Assembly (NCBI RefSeq): GCF_033001325.1
Contig: NZ_CP133111.1
Coordinates: 5,255,001-5,319,000 of the forward strand
From: Rhodopseudomonas sp. BAL398
GTDB taxonomy: Bacteria; Pseudomonadota; Alphaproteobacteria; Rhizobiales; Xanthobacteraceae
Reading direction: 5' to 3'
Length of the DNA stretch: 64,000 bases
Shown: positions 53,020 to 60,204 of the stretch, piece by piece
Numbering within the stretch: the first letter of the stretch is position 1
Layout of the letters: each line of letters begins with the position of its first letter
Notes under the pieces: generated by a model
What the model was told of the DNA's origin: nothing
What the model saw: the letters and a program-made list of their open reading frames with translations, nothing else
Databases searched by the model: none
Program-made: the position numbers and the translations under genes

Positions 53020-53412
53020 TCAACTAGGGCTAGGGACGGGCCGGGGTTCGATCTTTTTCAGCAGCACGCCGAGCAGGCCCCAGAACGCGTCGTCATTGAT
53101 ATAGCCGGTGATGCGGCCGACCTCGCGGCCATGGTCCGAGACCACGAAGGTCGGGGTGAAGTGCACCGGCGCGGTGAGCTCGACGCCGGCGCCGGCCGGC
53201 TGGTCGATATTGATGCGCCGCAGCGGCAGCATTTTGGCTTCGTCGGTCTTGCCATAGATCGGGCCGACGTCGCGGTCCCACCGCGCGCACCAGACGCAGC
53301 CGGCGCGCTCATACATCAATAGCTCGGCCGACTGCGATACCGCCGGGGCAAGCACCGCGGCGATCAACACGAACAGGCCGAAGAGTGACGATTTCAGGAG
53401 TGTTCTGGCCAT
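53020..53412 (-). CDS. soxS: Periplasmic thioredoxin-like protein SoxS
   Basis: The 130-residue protein has a signal peptide (SSLFGLFVLIAAVLAPAVSQSA) and a thioredoxin fold with the active site CVWC (C39, C42) and a cis-Pro loop HFTPTFVV. SoxS keeps SoxY's active cysteine reduced in Paracoccus. I use the ATG at 53412; an earlier in-frame ATG at 53424 lies inside the dyad at 53418-53445. It lies 37 bp before soxR in the same transcript. Confidence 0.86.
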   Translation of the reverse strand: MARTLLKSSLFGLFVLIAAVLAPAVSQSAELLMYERAGCVWCARWDRDVGPIYGKTDEAKMLPLRRINIDQPAGAGVELTAPVHFTPTFVVSDHGREVGRITGYINDDAFWGLLGVLLKKIEPRPVPSPS

Positions 53413-53417
53413 GATGT

Positions 53418-53445
53418 GATACATATAGACGAATTCGCATGTATC
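53418..53445. promoter_or_regulatory. Inverted repeat between soxS and soxV, candidate SoxR operator
   Basis: GATACAT and ATGTATC flank a 14-base core that contains the eight-base palindrome CGAATTCG. It lies in the 52-bp gap between the divergent soxSR(T) and soxVW units, within the likely promoters of both. The neighbouring ArsR repressor is the obvious binder. Confidence 0.5.
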
Positions 53446-53464
53446 TACTAGGGCCGGAAACGCT

Positions 53465-54208
53465 GTGATCTCGAATATCTCGCTGGCTGGGGCGCTGGGC
53501 GCCGGGGTGCTGTCGTTCCTGTCGCCCTGCGTGCTGCCGCTGGTGCCGCCTTATCTGTGCTTTCTCGCCGGCGTCAGCCTCGACGAGCTGACGGCGGCGC
53601 GCGATCGGCCGGCCGGCGCGGTCAGCGGCCGCGTCGTCGCCTCGTCTCTTGCCTTCGTGCTGGGCTTTTCCACCGTATTCGTGGCGCTCGGCGCCTCGGC
53701 CTCGGCGCTCGGCAAGACCATCACGGCGCATTTCGACACGTTGGGGATCATCGCCGGAGTGGTGATCCTGATCCTTGGTTTGCATTTCCTCGGCGTGTTC
53801 CGGATCGGGCTGCTGTTTCGCGAAGCCCGATTCCAGACCGCGCGCCGCGGCGCCGGCTATCTCGGCGCCTATGTGGTGGGGCTGGCCTTCGCATTCGGCT
53901 GGACGCCCTGCGTCGGGCCGGTGCTGGCGACGATCCTGCTGGTCGCCGGGGTCGAGGGCTCGGCGGCCCATGGGGCGATGCTGCTCGGCGCCTATTCGCT
54001 GGGGATCGGATTGCCGTTCCTGCTGGCCTCGCTGTTTTCCGGCCAGTTCATCAAATTGATGGCGCGGATGCGCGCCCATATGGGTCTGGTCGAGAAGCTG
54101 ATGGGCGGCGCCTTGGTGCTGACCGGCGTGCTGTTTTTGACCGGCGCGATGCCGAAGATCGCCGGCTGGTTGCTCGAGACCTTCCCGATCTTCAGTACGA
54201 TCGGGTGA
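53465..54208 (+). CDS. soxV: CcdA-type transmembrane thiol-electron transporter SoxV
   Basis: The 247-residue protein has six predicted helices and the two catalytic cysteines of CcdA: SFLSPCVLPLVPPYLCFLAG (C22) and FGWTPCVGPVLATILL (C149). It passes electrons from cytoplasmic thioredoxin to the periplasmic SoxW or SoxS. The start is GTG at 53465. It is divergent from soxS, and soxW follows 37 bp later. Confidence 0.92.
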   Translation: MISNISLAGALGAGVLSFLSPCVLPLVPPYLCFLAGVSLDELTAARDRPAGAVSGRVVASSLAFVLGFSTVFVALGASASALGKTITAHFDTLGIIAGVVILILGLHFLGVFRIGLLFREARFQTARRGAGYLGAYVVGLAFAFGWTPCVGPVLATILLVAGVEGSAAHGAMLLGAYSLGIGLPFLLASLFSGQFIKLMARMRAHMGLVEKLMGGALVLTGVLFLTGAMPKIAGWLLETFPIFSTIG

Positions 54209-54245
54209 GCCGCCAAGCTGAATCGTCATACAAAGGAGGCCTTTG

Positions 54246-54827
54246 ATGATTGCGCAACGATTGACCCGGCGGCATGTCGTCGCCGGCCTTGCGGCCACGG
54301 GGCTGGGCCTGCGCGCCGCGCCTAGCTTGGCCGCGCCGGTGCTCGGCGATGACGGGCTGTATCAGCTCGACTGGTATTTGCAGAGCTTCCTCGATCTGCC
54401 CGAGGACCTCGCCGGCGCCACCGCCAAACGCAAGCGCTTCGCAATTCTGTGGGGCCTGAAAGGCTGCCCGTTCTGCCGCAGGATGCACGAGGTCCACATG
54501 ATGGACCCGGCGATCGAAGGCTATATCCGCGACAATTTCGAGGTGCTGCACCTCAACCATATCGGCGCCCGCGAGGTCACCGATTTCGACGGCCGCAAGC
54601 TCAGCGAGAAGGCCTTCGCGCAGGCCTATGGCATCCGCTTCACCCCGACCGTCCAGTTCTTCCCGGAATCGGCCGACGGCCTCGCCGCGCGGCAACCGCA
54701 GGCGCGCGAGGTGGCAAGAATGCCGGGCCTGCTGGAGCCGCCGGAATTTCTGGCGATGTTCAAATATGTCAAGGCCAAGGGCTACGAGACGATGTCGTTC
54801 CCGGAGTGGTTGAAGAAGCCGGCGTAA
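54246..54827 (+). CDS. soxW: Periplasmic thioredoxin SoxW
   Basis: The 193-residue protein starts with a Tat-like signal (RLTRRHVVAGLAATGLGLRAAPSLAA) and has a thioredoxin fold with CPFC (C74, C77: WGLKGCPFCRRM) and a cis-Pro region RFTPTVQFF. It receives electrons from SoxV. AAAGGAGG, a complete anti-rRNA match, lies six bases before the ATG at 54246, so strong translation is expected. A TTG one codon upstream is not favoured. Confidence 0.9.
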   Translation: MIAQRLTRRHVVAGLAATGLGLRAAPSLAAPVLGDDGLYQLDWYLQSFLDLPEDLAGATAKRKRFAILWGLKGCPFCRRMHEVHMMDPAIEGYIRDNFEVLHLNHIGAREVTDFDGRKLSEKAFAQAYGIRFTPTVQFFPESADGLAARQPQAREVARMPGLLEPPEFLAMFKYVKAKGYETMSFPEWLKKPA

Positions 54828-54936
54828 CCTTGGCCCGTCGGTTGGCGCGTTGCCGCGCCAACCGCTTTGCTATTTGGTCTTCGCCTGCTTGATCTTCGCT
54901 TATAGCAAAGGCGCATGGTTTCGCCCCATCCACGCG

Positions 54937-55024
54937 TCGTGGCCGGGCTTGTCCCGGCCATCCACGCCTTTGATCCAAGCTCGGCTTTCAAGGCGTGGAT
55001 GCCCGGCACAAGGCCGGGCATGAC
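54937..55024. repeat. Palindromic intergenic repeat, family E
   Basis: GTCGTGGCCGGGCTTGTCCC, then GGCCATCCACGC, is mirrored by GCGTGGATGCCCGGCACAAG and GCCGGGCATGAC. It fills the gap between the convergent soxW and GNAT-nitrilase genes and can form a long imperfect hairpin. Confidence 0.8.
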
Positions 55025-55049
55025 GAAGGAGAAGCAGTGCCCTTGGGTA

Positions 55050-56654
55050 TTACTTGCTCTTCCAGTTGACCGAATACAGATCGAAGCGGCGATCCTTCAG
55101 ATTCAGCACGGTGCCGTTCTGCCGGGCCGCGCGCAGGGTGTCGATATGCAGATCGGCGATCGCCACCATTTCGACATTCGGGGTGGTGTCGGCCGCGATG
55201 CCGTCGCGGGCAAAGGGCAGGTCGCATGGCGTCAGCACGCAGCTCTGGGCGTATTGAATGTCCATGTTCTCGACATTGGGCAGATTGCCGACATTGCCGG
55301 CCAGCACCACATAGCACTGGTTTTCCACCGCGCGGGCCTGGCCGCAATAACGCACGCGCAGATAGCTCTGGCGCTCGTCGGTGCAGAACGGCACGAACAG
55401 GATCATCGCGCCCTGGTCGACCAGATGCCGCGGCAATTCGGGGAATTCGGCGTCGTAGCAGATCAAGACGCCGATCGGGCCGCAATCTGTGGCGATGGTG
55501 TCGAGGGTGTTGCCGCCCTTGATGTTCCACCACGAGCGTTCGCTCGGCGTCGGATGCAGTTTCGCCTGCTGGTGGATGCTGCCGTCGCGCAGGAACACAT
55601 AGGCGATGTTGTAGACCTCGCCGTCGTCCTCGCGGGTCGGATGCGAGCCGCCGATGATGTTGATGTTGTAGGCCACCGCCATCCGGGTCAGCGCGGCCTT
55701 GAAGCGTTCGGTATATTGCGACAGCGCGGCGATCGACGCCGCCGGATCGCCGATGCGGCCTTCGATCGACAGCAATTGCAGGGTGAACAATTCCGGGAAC
55801 ACGACGAAGTCGGCCTTGTAGTTCGCCAGCGCGTCGACGAAATATTCGACCTGCTCCTCGAATTCCTCGAAGCTTTTCACCGCGCGTTGCTGGTATTGCA
55901 CCGCGCCGACGCGGACCGTGCGCTGGTTCTGGTTGAACGAGGATTTCGACTCGTCGTCCTGCGACACTTGCGGATTGTTCCACACCATCAGCACCGCATA
56001 GCCCAGCGATTCGGTGTCGCTCGGCAGATAATCCTGCAGCACGCGAAGCGGCTCGAACCCGTTGCGCATCTGGAAGCCGAGCACCGCGTCGCGCTGCCGG
56101 CCTTGCTTGACCTGCTCGAGATATTGATCCGCCGAACCGACCGCCTTCATCCGGCGCGACAGCCCCGGCATCCGCCCGGCGATGATGGTGCCCTTGAGCC
56201 GCAGATGCTGGCACAGCTTGCGGCGCTGATTGTAGAGCCGCTGCCCGATCCGCAGCCCGCGCAGTTCCGGATCGACGCAGACATCCATGCCGTAGATGTA
56301 ATCGCCCTCCGGATCGTGGCGCGACGCAAAGCCCGAGCCGGTGATGGTGCGCCAGTCATGCGGCGCCAGCGCCAGATCGCCGCCGATCCGGAAGGTGGCG
56401 CAGAAGCCGACGACGCGGTCCTCGTAGATCGCGACGAACTGCCCTTCGGGAAACTGGGTCTGCTGGCCGCGCAGCTGCGCGCTCGAATAGGTCGCATGAT
56501 TGCCGAAAGCGCGGTTGTAGACCTTCTGCAGCAGGTTCTGAATGGCCGGGATGTCGTCCAGGGTGGCATGGCGGATCACCAGCCGCGCCGCCGTCCCCGT
56601 GGATTTCGACGGCGTCGTTGGCTTGGTGTCCTGCAGCTCAGTCCGATCGTCCAC
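55050..56654 (-). CDS. Bifunctional GNAT acetyltransferase / carbon-nitrogen hydrolase fusion
   Basis: The 534-residue protein has a GNAT domain (about 25-225: LVIRHATLDDIPAIQNLLQKVYNRAF; acetyl-CoA region DPELRGLRIGQRLYNQRR). A nitrilase-superfamily domain follows (about 247-520). The catalytic triad is complete: E288 in VVFPELF, K365 in QQAKLHPTPSE and C399 in VLICYDAEFPE. The fusion is a known architecture; its substrate is not established. The GTG at 56654 follows AAAGGAG by seven bases. Its place among sox genes may be chance. Confidence 0.88.
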   Translation of the reverse strand: MDDRTELQDTKPTTPSKSTGTAARLVIRHATLDDIPAIQNLLQKVYNRAFGNHATYSSAQLRGQQTQFPEGQFVAIYEDRVVGFCATFRIGGDLALAPHDWRTITGSGFASRHDPEGDYIYGMDVCVDPELRGLRIGQRLYNQRRKLCQHLRLKGTIIAGRMPGLSRRMKAVGSADQYLEQVKQGRQRDAVLGFQMRNGFEPLRVLQDYLPSDTESLGYAVLMVWNNPQVSQDDESKSSFNQNQRTVRVGAVQYQQRAVKSFEEFEEQVEYFVDALANYKADFVVFPELFTLQLLSIEGRIGDPAASIAALSQYTERFKAALTRMAVAYNINIIGGSHPTREDDGEVYNIAYVFLRDGSIHQQAKLHPTPSERSWWNIKGGNTLDTIATDCGPIGVLICYDAEFPELPRHLVDQGAMILFVPFCTDERQSYLRVRYCGQARAVENQCYVVLAGNVGNLPNVENMDIQYAQSCVLTPCDLPFARDGIAADTTPNVEMVAIADLHIDTLRAARQNGTVLNLKDRRFDLYSVNWKSK

Positions 56655-56813
56655 CGGGAATCTCCTTTGCGCGGCCGGGAACCGGTTCCCTGTCACGCGG
56701 GCGCGAGGTGTGAAGATCGGCCTTTGGCACGCGTGGGATTCTGACGCAATGGCTGATTCGGGCTGTGTCGAAACGGATACTACGGGGTGCTGGGCGGCGG
56801 ACCGGCGCTAAGG

Positions 56814-57320
56814 TCAGAAATCCAGCCGATCCTGGATCGCCGCGATGCCGGCCTTGGCGCAGGCCTCGTCGGCGTCGCCGCCCGGCGCGCCGGAGACGCC
56901 GATGCCGGCGACCAGCGAGCCGCCGGCCTCGATCGTCACGCCGCCGCCGAGAATGACGGCGCCCGGCAATTGCCGCAGCCCCGCTTGCGGCATGCCGGGC
57001 TGGGTCATGCCCTGCAGATCGGTGGTCGAGGTCTTGAACGACACCGCGGTCCAGGCCTTGCCGGTCGCGGTCGGGACCGTGTGCGGGCCGGCGAAGCGGT
57101 CGCGCAGCAGGATTTGCGTGAGCCCGGCACGATCGACCACCGCGACGGCGACCTGGAAGCCGCGCTTGCGGCATTCGGCCAGCGCCGCCTTGGCGCAATC
57201 CAGCGCCACCTCCGGGCTCAGCGATTTGGTCACCACCAGCGCGTCCTGGGCGCGGGCCGGCGCGGCGAGGGCGGCGAATAGGCAGATCGCCACGACTCCC
57301 ATCATCTTTCGATTGATCAT
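56814..57320 (-). CDS. Exported GlcG/HbpS-type heme-binding protein
   Basis: The 168-residue protein begins with a signal peptide (MGVVAICLFAALAAPARAQ). A DUF336 domain follows (ALDCAKAALAECRKRGFQVAVAVVDRAGLTQILLRDRFAGPHTV, PGAVILGGGVTIEAGG, GIGVSGAPGGDADEACAKAGI). Homologues bind haem or corrinoids. It lies downstream of soxX in the same direction, after a repeat element. A role with the Sox cytochromes is possible but unproven. Confidence 0.85.
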   Translation of the reverse strand: MINRKMMGVVAICLFAALAAPARAQDALVVTKSLSPEVALDCAKAALAECRKRGFQVAVAVVDRAGLTQILLRDRFAGPHTVPTATGKAWTAVSFKTSTTDLQGMTQPGMPQAGLRQLPGAVILGGGVTIEAGGSLVAGIGVSGAPGGDADEACAKAGIAAIQDRLDF

Positions 57321-57352
57321 GACATCACTCCGGTTTCGATGTGCTGAAAAGC

Positions 57353-57473
57353 CTCATGGTGAGGAGCGCGCTGGCCAGCGCGCGTCTCGAACCATGAGGC
57401 GGGATCGCTCCTCATCCTTCGAGACGCCCGGCTTCGCCCTTCGGGCTGCGCCGGGCTCCTCAGGATGAGGAGC
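57353..57473. repeat. Palindromic intergenic repeat, family C (copy 2)
   Basis: CCTCATGGTGAGGAGCGCGC, CGCGCGTCTCGAACCATGAGG, then CTCCTCATCCTTCGAGACGC and GGGCTCCTCAGGATGAGG. The two halves are each palindromic, as in the copy at 32209-32314, but the loops differ. It separates soxX from the GlcG-type gene. Confidence 0.87.
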
Positions 57474-57500
57474 GATCCCGGTCGGATACGTCTGTGGGAC

Positions 57501-58247
57501 CTATTTGTTCACCGGCGAGTCCGGATCGAACAGATAGGCCAGCACGTCCTTGATCTGCTGTTCGCTCAGGAATTTATTGGTACCGAAGCGCGGCATGTTG
57601 GAGCACGGCACCACCGCCTGCGAATTGTAGATCTTGGTATAGGCCTGCTTGATCTCGGCGGGAGCGTAATTGCGGTCCTTGCCGTAATTGGTCAGGCTGG
57701 TGCCGAGCGTGCCGTAGCTGACCTCTTCCTTGGCGATCTGGTGGCAGGCGTAGCAATTGCCGCCGTGCTCGGTGGTCGGCTTGTCGGTGAACTGGCCGCC
57801 ATGGCCGTTATTGGCGATCTTGGCGCCGGCCTTCCAGTCGCCGAGCAGCTTGCCGTCGGCCGGATACACCACCCGCTTGATCTCGCGGGCCATGATCTGT
57901 TCGGCCTGTTCCTGCGACGGCTGGTTGCGGGTGGCGTTGCAGATCTGCATGGTTTCGTCGGGCTCGATCGCGGCCTGCCATTCCGCCGGGGCCTTGCCGA
58001 AGGTCGATTTCAGATAGGCATCGACCACCGCTTTGGAGACTTTGGGTTCATCGCTCTTGGTCGTGTCAGCCTTGGCCATGTCAGTCTTGGCCATGTCAGT
58101 CTTGGCCATGTCAGCAGTCTTGGCGCTGTCAGCCTTGGTCGCCGCTGCCTTGGTCGCGGGGATGACGGCCTGATCGGCGGCCTGCGCGGCGATCGCCCAG
58201 TTGAATCCGATGGCGGCGAGTGCCGATAGTTTCAGAATCTGTTTCAT
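57501..58247 (-). CDS. soxX: Cytochrome SoxX (SoxAX complex)
   Basis: The 248-residue periplasmic c-type cytochrome has a signal peptide (MKQILKLSALAAIGFNWAIAAQA), a Lys/Thr/Ala linker (about 26-70) and one haem motif, GGNCYACHQ (C165-H169). The likely distal ligand is Met218 in SNMPRFG. SoxAX joins thiosulfate to SoxY as a cysteine-S-thiosulfonate. The linker contains a tandem repeat MAKTD from three 15-bp units (58071-58115). It follows soxA by ten bases. The ATG at 58247 gives the signal peptide at the right place. Confidence 0.93.
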   Translation of the reverse strand: MKQILKLSALAAIGFNWAIAAQAADQAVIPATKAAATKADSAKTADMAKTDMAKTDMAKADTTKSDEPKVSKAVVDAYLKSTFGKAPAEWQAAIEPDETMQICNATRNQPSQEQAEQIMAREIKRVVYPADGKLLGDWKAGAKIANNGHGGQFTDKPTTEHGGNCYACHQIAKEEVSYGTLGTSLTNYGKDRNYAPAEIKQAYTKIYNSQAVVPCSNMPRFGTNKFLSEQQIKDVLAYLFDPDSPVNK

Positions 58248-58257
58248 GCTCGGCTCC

Positions 58258-59079
58258 TCAGCGCTTGATCGACGGCACGGTGATCTCGCCACCTTGCGCC
58301 ATTTTGTTGAGATAGACGGTCAGCGCCGTGATGCCGTCGGAGCCGTATTCCGGCATCGGCCAGCGTTGCTGGCGATAGCAGTCCCACAGCCGGTGCTGCA
58401 TCGTGCGCAGCGCGCTCTGCGACACCCGATAGGTCGGCCAGGTCCCCATCGTGTCCTGCGCCTCCTTGCCGGGCATTGCGAGGTCAGGCAACGCCTGCAG
58501 CCGGATCCGCTTGCCCTCGGCGCCGTGGCAGGTCGAGCAGGCGAAATCCATCACCCCGCCGCGGCGGTGGAACAGCTCCTCGCCGACCGCGGCCATTTCC
58601 TGTTCCTTCGGATGGCTGAGCGGCACGGCGATTTTCATGCCGCTGGATTTGTTGGCGATATAGGCCACCAGATCCTGCAGGTCGGATTCGACGCCGGGCT
58701 TGGAGAAGCGGCGGGCGACGATGTCCTTGGTGTCGAGGCCCTGGACCTTCTGCATGCACCACAACAGCCGCTGCTCCAGGTCCATCACCTTGTCGGCGTC
58801 CTTGAAGTAACGCGGCAATTGCGCATAGGCGCCTTCCAGCTTGCCGGCGCCGAGCCCGAGGTCGCAGCTTTCCAGCGAGACGTTTTTGCTGCCGCGCTTC
58901 TCGCCCCACAGGATTTCGCCGCGGTCGACCGCGAGGAAGCCGGGATTCGACATCGGATCGGAGATCATCTCGCGATAGCGTTCGATCTCCTTCTCGCTGG
59001 CGTCCTGTGCGTGACTTGTTCTTGGCATTGTGCAAAGCACAGCAGCTAATAGTGCCCAGCCGATCGCGGCGATCCTCAT
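58258..59079 (-). CDS. soxA: Cytochrome SoxA (SoxAX complex)
   Basis: The 273-residue protein has a signal peptide ending SHA and one haem motif, [11 protein letters not shown] (C181-H185). The persulfide-type cysteine ligand is C234 in [11 protein letters not shown]. The N-terminal site is not a CXXCH but has C72 and C108, as in single-haem SoxA types in which the first haem is lost and a disulfide remains. ATG at 59079 is the first of the divergent sox operons and faces soxY across a 177-bp region. Confidence 0.93.
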   Translation of the reverse strand: MRIAAIGWALLAAVLCTMPRTSHAQDASEKEIERYREMISDPMSNPGFLAVDRGEILWGEKRGSKNVSLESCDLGLGAGKLEGAYAQLPRYFKDADKVMDLEQRLLWCMQKVQGLDTKDIVARRFSKPGVESDLQDLVAYIANKSSGMKIAVPLSHPKEQEMAAVGEELFHRRGGVMDFACSTCHGAEGKRIRLQALPDLAMPGKEAQDTMGTWPTYRVSQSALRTMQHRLWDCYRQQRWPMPEYGSDGITALTVYLNKMAQGGEITVPSIKR

Positions 59080-59256
59080 CTCGTCTCCTCCGTTTCAGTG
59101 ACCGTCTTGTGCGGTCCCGTGTCATAAATCGAATCGGATATCTTTACATTCAAAAAAAACAATATAATGATGTTTGCGGATCATGATAGATGAAGCTTGG
59201 AATCGTCAAGCGATACTATTGCCAAGGGAAGCGAAAGACTCCCGCTAGGAGGATAC
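59080..59256. promoter_or_regulatory. Divergent promoter region of soxAX and soxYZBCD
   Basis: This 177-bp gap is the most AT-rich part of the sox region. It includes an A8 tract at about 59152-59159 and TATAATG after it. GAAT at 59131 and ATTC at 59147 are inverted half-sites of the ATTC/GAAT type used by SqrR, but the spacing is 12 or so rather than eight. It should contain the operators for both sox operons; I cannot fix them further. Confidence 0.45.
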
Positions 59257-59721
59257 ATGGTTTGGACCACAGTTGAGACCACCCGTCGCGAAACGCTGGC
59301 CCTTGCGGGGCTCGCGGGGCTGGTGGCATTGCTGGCGCCGCGAATGTCGTTCGCCGACGAGCAGACGGTCGCCGCCGAAATCAAGAAGCTCTACGGCGAC
59401 AAGAAGCTCGACAGCGGCAAGATCAATCTCGACATTCCGGAGATCGCCGAAAACGGCCTCGTCGTGCCGGTCAATGTCGATGTCGAAAGCCCGATGACCG
59501 ACGCCGACTACGTCAAGGCCGTCCACATCTTCGCCGACGGCAATCCGCTGCCGGGCATCGTCAGCTACAAATTCACCCCGGCCAGCGGCAAGGCCGCGGC
59601 CTCGACCCGGATGCGGCTGGCCAAGACCCAGAACATCATCTGCATCGCGGAAATGTCGAACGGCAACCTCTACACGGCCAAGGCCAATGTGAAGGTCACG
59701 ATCGGCGGCTGCGGCGGCTAG
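59257..59721 (+). CDS. soxY: Thiosulfate-carrier protein SoxY
   Basis: The 154-residue subunit carries the sulfur substrate on the cysteine of its C-terminal GGCGG tail (C152). A Tat signal peptide is visible (TTRRETLALAGLAGLVALLAPRMSFA). The body is EIKKLYGDKKLDSGKINLDIPEIAENGLVVPV, typical of the immunoglobulin-like SoxY fold. AGGAGG precedes the ATG at 59257 by five bases. It forms a heterodimer with SoxZ, whose gene follows 47 bp later. Confidence 0.95.
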   Translation: MVWTTVETTRRETLALAGLAGLVALLAPRMSFADEQTVAAEIKKLYGDKKLDSGKINLDIPEIAENGLVVPVNVDVESPMTDADYVKAVHIFADGNPLPGIVSYKFTPASGKAAASTRMRLAKTQNIICIAEMSNGNLYTAKANVKVTIGGCGG

Positions 59722-59768
59722 TCGCGTTTGGTTCGGCAACAGCAAATATTCAGGCGAGGAATTTTCAT

Positions 59769-60098
59769 ATGGCCAATGCTCCCACCCCGCGCGTCCGCGT
59801 CCCGGCCCAGGCGAAGCCCGGCGAAGTGATCGAGATCAAGACGCTGATCTCGCACGAAATGGAATCCGGTCAGCGCAAGGACGCCTCCGGCAAGGTCGTG
59901 CCGCGCAAGATCATCAACACCTTCACGGCCGAGTTCAACGGCAAGCAGTTCTTCGAAGCCGACTGGAATCCGGCGATCTCGGCCAATCCGTATCAGTCGT
60001 TCTACTACAAGGCCGCCGAGACCGGCGAATTCACCTTCACCTGGAAGGATGACGATGGATCGAATTATGTGGCGAAGAAGAAGATGACGGTGGCCTGA
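59769..60098 (+). CDS. soxZ: Sulfur-oxidation protein SoxZ
   Basis: The 109-residue partner of SoxY has an immunoglobulin-like fold and no signal peptide of its own; it is exported with SoxY. The usual motifs are VIEIKTLISHEMESGQRKD, NTFTAEFNGKQFFEADWNPAIS and FTFTWKDDDGSNY. It follows soxY in the same operon. No cysteine is present, in keeping with its structural role. Confidence 0.95.
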   Translation: MANAPTPRVRVPAQAKPGEVIEIKTLISHEMESGQRKDASGKVVPRKIINTFTAEFNGKQFFEADWNPAISANPYQSFYYKAAETGEFTFTWKDDDGSNYVAKKKMTVA

Positions 60099-60204
60099 TC
60101 GCCATCGGCCATCTGCGACCGCGCGACGAGGCGCAACGCCGCGCGCGCGGGCGCCGCTGCCCAATGCAAGCGGCGCGGACCACAATGAAACCAAGGGTGA
60201 AACG

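Noticed and set aside
53424-53424. Earlier ATG for soxS
   Set aside because: It falls inside the dyad between soxS and soxV and has no ribosome binding site. The ATG at 53412 is used.
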